This document shows, in pieces, positions 8,553 through 12,927 of a stretch of DNA of 12,927 nucleotides. The DNA comes from Dunaliella salina (Eukaryota; Chlorophyta; Chlorophyceae; Chlamydomonadales; Dunaliellaceae): assembly GCA_002284615.2 (NCBI GenBank), contig MU069473.1, positions 456,756-469,682 of the forward strand, given 5' to 3'. A program made the translations under genes and the position numbers. The notes beneath the pieces are model-generated. The model searched no databases and was not told the origin of the DNA. It saw only the letters and a program-made list of their open reading frames with translations. Within the stretch, counting starts at the first letter, position 1, and each line of letters begins with the position of its first letter.

Positions 8553-9036
8553 CGCTGCGTAACTCAAAAGTCCACAAAACCTAGTTCTGCAGAGGCAGAA
8601 CTTTTTGAAGATGAACTCAAAAGGGTTAAAGCTGTAGAGAATCTGTGCAGGAAGCAAGCAAGAAGCAAGCAATTCCAGTCCTCAGGTACACCCTTCTGCT
8701 AAAGAAAACCTAAAAAAGGTAAGTCCATGCAGGCCAGAGGCCGCATGCAATTAGCCCACCCCTGTAATATCTTCCTATTCCTTACTGTTCCGGAGAAGCA
8801 CCCACCGATGACCACAGGGCAACTTAAATTCATGGGAAAGACACAAAGGATAACAAAGGAGCATTGCAACCTTGCCTCCTCACGACAACCCTGCCATGAA
8901 GGGCCTGGATTTCACGGAGATGAAATCCCAGCTGTCACAGAACATCCAACTCCCAGGACTACTTTCCATTCCGAACACACATCGGCAGAGTGCTCACAAC
9001 GTGGTGCACACAACTCTATTCAGCCAAGCTGGAGGT
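8553..9036 (-). other. 3' flank / probable 3' UTR of the fibrillin gene
   Basis: No separate gene recognised. The + strand open frames here (8727-9092 and 8872-9213) run antisense to the fibrillin last exon and are not called. Confidence 0.5.
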
Positions 9037-9192
9037 TCAGCTGTCCTGTTCTCGGCGGTGAACAAAGAGAGACCCTTTGCTGCCTTGTGTGACTCGAAGG
9101 TCATCGTCCAGGTACAGCCATTCAACCCAGCCAGGAGGCTCAGGTTCACCATCTTTTGTCTGTCGTGGCCCGGAGAGCTGGAAGAACCATGG
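9037..9192 (-). CDS. Fibrillin last exon (51 codons plus stop)
   Basis: Starts PWFFQLSGPR after a ttgcag acceptor, carries the WLYLDDDLRV and GSKGSLFVH blocks, and ends REQDS then TGA. Confidence 0.88.
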   Translation of the reverse strand, partial: PWFFQLSGPRQTKDGEPEPPGWVEWLYLDDDLRVTQGSKGSLFVHRREQDS

Positions 9193-12100
9193 CTGCAAGG
9201 CAAGACAAGTTAATCAGATACTGGGTCTGGTTTTGATCATGAAGTGAAAGTGGATCTAGTTACCTCCGCAGCGACATTTTGCATGATCATTGCCAGTAGA
9301 TGATTTATGTGAAGAGCTCCGTTCATCCACGATCCTGGGAAAAGTACTTGCATAACCTGCAAGGGTTGACTGTGTAACGAGAGCGTGCGAGACCTGCTAG
9401 GAACTTACATTCAAACCAGACCATTGTTCAAGTTCTTGGCCATCTCAGCTGGTAATACCTAGTGAAGCATGACCATTCCAAGGAGCACCCTTGATAATGA
9501 TAAGATGAAGCTCAAATATTTGGGGGTTTAGGGTTTAGGGTTTAGCCCTTGATTAAGTACGCCAGGAATGACACGACATTGACCACTTGGGCAAGCAAAG
9601 CTTAATGGGATTCCAAATGCAATCGACACACCAACTCGTGCAGGAACCTGTGTATACCTGTATTTGAACAGGAGATTTTAAAATACAGGCCATTTACTGC
9701 AGTATGGCGTGCATACCTACAGGGCATGCTTACCGACCATTAAGCACAGGGAGAGGGAAATTGCCTGCTGCAAGAATCTGTAGCAATGCAATGAAACTTA
9801 TATACCAATATTCTAATGAGCACAGGGCAAAGAAATTCCGCGCACCTTGTCCCACTTGCCCTCCCCAAACATGAGCCCAGCTTGGCTGATGGACACGGTG
9901 GTGCGTGTGGCACTAGCAGGCTGCAGCAGCAACAGAGAGGTGCATTGCAAGGTAAGGAAAGGTAAGGTGGGGGTAATATAAGGTAAGGTAGGGTAAGGTG
10001 AGGTAAGGAAAGGTTACATTGCTATCTCTGCCGAGCGGAAACATAGAGGCCTGCACCCAGTCCGATTGGAAACAATAGAAAACAGTGCTAGAGGCTTAGA
10101 CACAGCATTTCATGCAAGCAGACACAAACTTAACTAATGCTGAGACATCAGCTTGGTATAATAGTGCACTGCAAGACATAAGTTGAGTTGCAAAGGAACA
10201 AGGAACAAGAAGCGGTTGCGAGAGGGAGGGCCTCCAACCTTATTCTTCTGTTCTTTCCTCATGAAATGGGAAACTTGATGCCTTGGCCCTAGATCTGTTT
10301 TTCTACCAATGATGCAGTCAGTTTTTTTTTACTGCCAAAGCATTTTCCTTTTCCTTTTTCCTATCTGCAATGAATTGAGGACAATGGCAAGAAGGGGCAG
10401 CAGAGGAGATGCAGTGAATTTAAAGCGATTGCATGAGAGGGTAATCAGAGCAGATGGAGGTGCTCAGAGGAAAGGGAGGTGGAAAGGAGATGGAGCTGGT
10501 GAGAAAGGGGCAGCAGAGCAGGTGCAGCGAATTTAGGACATGATTAAGGTGCGACGAGCCAGTGTAATATTACCATTACAGTAATATTACAGTAATATTA
10601 CTGTAATATTACACGGCCTCCTGTGTAATATGACGTTTTCCGATACGCCACATGGCGTCTCGGAAATTTCGGGCGATTCGAAATCCGGCCCAGGCCGGAC
10701 GGGTTCACACAAGCAAATTAAATATGCCAAGGAAAGTGTTCGGTGTGGAGAAAGATAGTGATGGGGTTGTAAGCCAGAAGTTCAGGTCTGGCAAGTACAT
10801 ACCCACAGAGCTGAAGAGGATGCTGGACAAGCCAACCCAGCTGAAGGAGATCAAGAAGGGCTACAACATCATTATTGCTGCAGAGGAGGAGCTGCAGCCT
10901 TGTGTGCTCAGCTGCATGGGCTGCAGGACACTCAATGACACTCAACAGCATTGTCAACCCTCAACAGACAGCCAAACAGCAGCTGCTCCAGCAGCACTCC
11001 TGTAGATGATGATGTGGAGGAGCTTCATGATGATGGAGGTGATGACGAGGAGAAGCGCACTGGTAAGCGCAAGTGCTCGCAGCTGAACACANTGTGGAGA
11101 AAGATAGTGATGGGGTTGTAAGCCAGAAGTTCAGGTCTGGCAAGTACATACCCACAGAGCTGAAGAGGATGCTGGACAAGCCAACCCAGCTGAAGGAGAT
11201 CAAGAAGGGCTACAACATCATTATTGCTGCAGAGGAGGAGCTGCAGCCTTGTGTGCTCAGCTGCATGGGCTACAGGACACTCAATGACACTCAACATCAT
11301 TGTCAACCCTCAACAGACAGCCAAACAGCAACTGCTCCAGCAGCCCTCCTGTAGATGATGATGTGGAGGAGCTTGATGATGATGGAGGTGATGACGAGGA
11401 GAAGCGCACTGGTAAGCGCAAGCGCTCGCAGCTGAACGCAGTGACGCGATATGTATACAGTTGGGCATGTATACAGTGCCAAGGTGCAGGAGGATGCAAG
11501 CCGTCATCACTGGCAGCGTCACTTTCAAGTTCCTCAACAACCAGTACCTTAAGACTGTTGTACTCACATAGGAGGCTTGTCCAATTTCAATGCAATCAAA
11601 GCTCAAACTCGTCTTTGTTACTTTTCTCTTTTGAAGTACCTTGCAGGAACATGACCAGCCAATTCCCGAGGTCGAAAAACCTCACCATCCACAAAATCAG
11701 GGGGAAATTCTTGAATTAGGGGTTATTACTGTAATGTAATATTACTGTAATATGACTGTAATAACCTTTTTTGAAAAAGTAATATGATACGTCGCACCTT
11801 AGACATGATATAGCGAACTGATAATGGCCTGCAGCTTTTGCGTGAGCAGAAGTCGGGCATGGGAGAAATGTTCACCAGATTGGAGGAGCAAAAACGGTGC
11901 AAGGAAGAAGAACTAACGGCGCCCTTCGTACACTCTTAGAGCAGGAGCTTGCCTGGACAGCGATGTTTGTGGCTTGCAGATCCATTCATGACTTTTTGAG
12001 TTTTGCCTAGTAGCACGGCAGCACGATCTGCTTGGGAGGTTTTTTGTCTCTTGCATTGGCTGTGCTTCCAGTGAATCTGGAATTTCAAATTGCAACCCCC

Positions 12101-12475
12101 AGATTGACGATTTCCGGACTGAGAAACTCCAGACTGGAGAAAGTTCACTCTGACCCCCGCTCCCCGGAGTGAACTTTCTCCAGTCCACAGTTTTTCAGTC
12201 CAGATACTTTCATCCGGAGCTTGCAATTTGAGATTCCGGACTCACTGGAAACGCGGCCGTTGAAAGTTCCTCATTAGCTTTGTTGAAATTTTCACCTGAT
12301 TTGGCGATGACAGTCAGTCGCAGCCAAGATCCCAAGGATATTTTGCTTTCCTTGCACAGCAGCTACACCCAGAACATACCTCGCAGGTGGCTAGGGCTGT
12401 CAACCGCAGCCAAGATCCCAGGTCCACGATGTTACGGAGAGATCCATCTTCATTGATGACCTGATAAGACTTGGC
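9037..12475 (-). CDS. PAP/fibrillin (plastid lipid-associated) protein, C-terminal exons (partial gene)
   Basis: Fibrillins are plastid lipid-binding proteins of plastoglobules and thylakoids. Three - strand exons join in phase 0: 12475-12380, 9920-9846 and 9192-9037 (stop TGA 9039-9037), 108 residues in all. The first gives AKSYQVINEDGSLRNIVDL, the family's 'yQviD..G.l.NiV.l' strand. The second gives RTTVSISQAGLMFG, a later barrel strand. The last gives WVEWLYLDDDLRVTQGSKGS then LFVHRRE, matching the diagnostic C-terminal block (Y-L-D-x-D-L-R-[IV]-x-[RQ]-G-x-[KR]-G-x-L-F-V). Introns are 12379-9921 (donor gtatgt, acceptor ctgcag) and 9845-9193 (donor gtgcgc, weak; acceptor ttgcag). The N-terminal part, including a transit peptide and the W-x-L-x-Y segment, was not found and probably lies off the right edge. 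The subfamily is not assigned. The large intron hosts two mobile elements. Confidence 0.85.
9193..9845 (-). other. Fibrillin intron, 653 bp
   Basis: Holds a telomere-like run and a 9-bp hairpin (9657-9665 with 9681-9689). An extra exon at 9356-9264 (cag acceptor, gag-gtaact donor, 31 open codons, phase 0) is possible but its translation does not resemble the family, so it is not included. Confidence 0.6.
9524..9544 (+). repeat. Interstitial telomere-like repeat, three units
   Basis: Three perfect GGGTTTA units (plant/algal TTTAGGG type), preceded by two extra G. Confidence 0.85.
9846..9920 (-). CDS. Fibrillin middle exon (25 codons)
   Basis: PASATRTTVSISQAGLMFG then EGKWDK. The acceptor has a strong pyrimidine tract ending ctgctgcag. 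The donor gtgcgc is weak but sits after aag and keeps phase 0 on both sides. Its place between the other two exons fits the order of the fibrillin domain. Confidence 0.7.
9951..10013. repeat. GGTAAGG / CCTTACC simple repeat near a splice acceptor
   Basis: Six GGTAA cores with variable spacers. In the fibrillin transcript (- strand) it reads as a C/T-rich CCTTACC array ending about 30 nt upstream of the acceptor of the middle exon, which greatly lengthens the pyrimidine-rich region. Confidence 0.85.
10014..10391. other. Fibrillin intron, unannotated part
   Basis: No exon or repeat recognised, apart from a T run at 10322-10330. Confidence 0.6.
10392..10535 (+). repeat. Direct repeats of 31 bp, 113 bp apart
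   Basis: 10392-10422 and 10505-10535 share aaggggcagcagag, then gcag-gaattta, with four mismatches. The sequence between them is A/G-rich. The second copy ends one base before the target duplication of the transposon, so this region predates or guided that insertion. Confidence 0.8.
10545..10556 (+). repeat. Left terminal inverted repeat
   Basis: TAAGGTGCGACG, exact reverse complement of 11790-11801. Confidence 0.92.
10562..10614. repeat. Left subterminal AT-rich palindromic repeats
   Basis: GTGTAATATTAC (10562-10573) is the exact reverse complement of 10603-10614. Further taatatta motifs lie between them. Likely transposase-binding or hairpin DNA. Confidence 0.75.
10652..11005 (+). pseudogene. 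Transposon-internal open frame, 117 codons, unknown
   Basis: ATG at 10652. The middle (KDSDGVVSQKFRSGKYIPTE, then LKEIKKGYNIII) is hydrophilic and Lys-rich, and a C-x-x-C (CMGC) followed by a His-Cys pair in the C-terminal part is faintly finger-like. It runs into TAG at 11003, while an acidic segment continues in another frame (VDDDVEEL, DDGGDDEEKRTGKRK). This suggests frameshifts or small introns in a decayed coding region. I recognise no family. Confidence 0.35.
10744..11441 (+). repeat. 349-bp tandem duplication inside the transposon
   Basis: Copy A begins at 10744 and copy B at 11093. The single N of the window (11092) is the last base of copy A, at the junction. The first roughly 175 bp of the copies are identical. 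All seven differences seen lie in the second half. Copy A has a TGC (C) codon where B has TAC (Y), and GAGCTTCAT where B has GAGCTTGAT. Confidence 0.9.
11300..11441 (+). pseudogene. Acidic/NLS-like coding segment of the transposon
   Basis: In copy B the frame reads SSSPPVDDDVEELDDDGG then DDEEKRTGKRKRSQLN, an acidic tract followed by a basic, NLS-like cluster. It is the same region as 11003-11092 of copy A but in a different frame from the preceding coding segment. Confidence 0.35.
11721..11766. repeat. Right subterminal AT-rich inverted repeat
   Basis: GGTTATTAC (11721-11729) pairs with GTAATAACC (11758-11766). gtaatattac-type motifs like those at the left end lie between them. Confidence 0.75.
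11790..11801 (-). repeat. Right terminal inverted repeat
   Basis: CGTCGCACCTTA, matching the left terminus exactly in reverse complement. Followed at once by the target duplication gacatgat. Confidence 0.92.
11814..11939 (+). pseudogene. Coiled-coil-like + strand coding remnant beside the transposon
   Basis: Forty-one open codons (TAG upstream at 11811, TAG stop at 11937-11939) reading LQLLREQKSGMGEMFTRLEE then QKRCKEEELTAPFVHS. The charged, heptad-like composition looks coding but there is no ATG at its start, and it lies antisense within the fibrillin intron. It may be the tail of an older mobile element into which the hAT-like element jumped. Confidence 0.25.
12066..12250. mobile_element. 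185-bp foldback (long inverted repeat) element
   Basis: The two arms, about 85 nt each, are complementary along their length around a 16-nt loop (12151-12166). The inner 19 bp are perfect (12132-12150 with 12167-12185) and the outer ends (ttccagtga... with ...tcactggaa) are nearly perfect, with a diverged middle. This is the structure of a foldback MITE. No target duplication was found. It lies in the fibrillin intron. Confidence 0.8.
12251..12379 (-). other. 5' end of the large fibrillin intron
   Basis: Donor gtatgt reads down from 12379. Two copies of a 17-bp block (cgcagccaagatcccaa and cgcagccaagatcccag) occur at 12318 and 12405, the second inside the exon. Confidence 0.6.
12380..12475 (-). 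CDS. Fibrillin exon (32 codons), most 5' visible
   Basis: Opens AKSYQVINEDGS after a ctttttgcag acceptor and ends LTALATCE before a good gtatgt donor. Phase 0 at both ends. The strand pattern matches the middle of the fibrillin domain. Confidence 0.8.
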
Positions 12476-12900
12476 CTGCAAAAGCAAAGGTGCAAACACT
12501 AGAGCAGCTGTGACCAATGTGCACTCAGGTGCAAGGCATCTAAGGGAGGCTTTCTCCTTTCACCTTAGGGGGGGTGCCCTTGTCTAGTACATTGGAGCAC
12601 ATACGCACTGTGCTGCTTGTTCAGATGGATGGATTGAGGAGCATCAGAAAGCACTTCCAGGATGAAGCCAGCCACGAGGTTGCAATTGATAGGAGGCAAC
12701 AATCAGGGACTTTCTACAAACGACCGGCTTCTGACTGGAGGCCTTCAATTTTTGCCCAGCCTGACATGACAATTATCCAAATCAGAGGTTTCATTTCATT
12801 TCCACCCACACAACTCCTGCCCTCCACATCTTCAATACCTGTAGCTTTAAAGCTTTAACGATTTCAGCAAGGCTCCATAAGCGTGAAAGACAGTTGTTGA
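12476..12900 (-). other. Upstream fibrillin intron or unrecognised 5' exons
   Basis: The exon expected to carry the W-x-L-x-Y part of the domain was not found. Short open stretches with donor-like ends exist (for example before gtattg at 12838) but do not resemble the family. A reversed copy of the interspersed repeat lies near 12714-12746. Confidence 0.45.
12714..12746 (-). repeat. Interspersed repeat copy 5 (partial, inverted)
   Basis: On the - strand reads ggcctccagtcagaa, then gccggtcg, a short partial match to the core of the head segment (gcctccagtcaaaacgac). Confidence 0.35.
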
Positions 12901-12927
12901 CACACACACACACACACACACACACAC
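12901..12927. repeat. (CA)n microsatellite at right edge
   Basis: Pure CA run to the end of the window, the reverse complement of the left-edge GT run. Confidence 0.97.

Larger units (their letters stand above)
10537..11809. mobile_element. hAT-like DNA transposon with 8-bp target duplication
   Basis: The element spans 10545-11801 (1257 bp) and is bordered by gacatgat at 10537-10544 and 11802-11809, a perfect 8-bp duplication. The termini are perfect 12-bp inverted repeats, TAAGGTGCGACG (10545-10556 and 11801-11790). Both the 8-bp duplication and the YARNG start of the terminus are hAT hallmarks. KDZ (Zisupton-type) elements, which also make about 8-bp duplications, are an alternative. AT-rich repeats of the gtaatattac type lie next to both ends, as expected for transposase binding. 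Only broken coding segments are present and no transposase catalytic domain was recognised, so it is probably non-autonomous. It lies within the large fibrillin intron. Confidence 0.78.

Noticed and set aside
8727..9213. Two overlapping + strand frames over 110 codons
   Set aside because: They are antisense to the last fibrillin exon and its 3' flank, which have a clear family match.
9264..9356. Possible extra fibrillin exon (31 codons, phase 0, good splice borders)
   Set aside because: Its translation (VMQVLFPGSWMNGALH...) does not fit the fibrillin domain, and direct joining of the flanking exons does.
12601..12900. Candidate N-terminal fibrillin exons on the - strand
   Set aside because: Short open stretches exist but none shows the W-x-L-x-Y segment, and a repeat copy lies among them.

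Overview
The window is nuclear DNA of a photosynthetic eukaryote, most likely a green alga or another member of the green lineage. The evidence is two split genes with GT-AG introns, one of them a plastid-type fibrillin gene, a short run of the TTTAGGG-type telomere motif, long repeat-filled introns, microsatellites at both ends and a single N. There is no bacterial-style gene packing, and nearly all long open frames are chance frames in introns or spacers. I do not name a species.

Layout. (1) Positions 724-3549, + strand: the last four coding exons of the V-ATPase V0 subunit d gene, with the 5' part of the gene off the left edge. The 5' splice site after its second visible exon sits in a 21-bp tandem repeat that copies the exon end together with the donor site about eight times. 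(2) Positions 3550-9036: a repeat-rich spacer. It holds a weak SNAP43-like coding fragment with a 42-bp duplication, a tRNA-derived SINE-like element on the - strand, a 23-bp minisatellite, an unidentified - strand open frame and several diverged copies of an interspersed repeat. (3) Positions 9037-12475, - strand: three exons encoding the C-terminal half of a PAP/fibrillin plastid lipid-associated protein. The 2.46-kb intron between its first two visible exons carries a 1257-bp hAT-like DNA element with 12-bp inverted termini and a perfect 8-bp target duplication, and a 185-bp foldback element. (4) The right end is a CA microsatellite. The left end is a GT microsatellite, so the contig is bounded by inverted copies of the same simple repeat.

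The two host genes converge and have unrelated jobs: one drives proton pumping across endomembranes, the other is a plastoglobule/thylakoid lipid-associated protein. There is no operon logic. The features most worth checking are the amplified splice donor in the V-ATPase gene and the nested, internally duplicated DNA transposon in the fibrillin intron.
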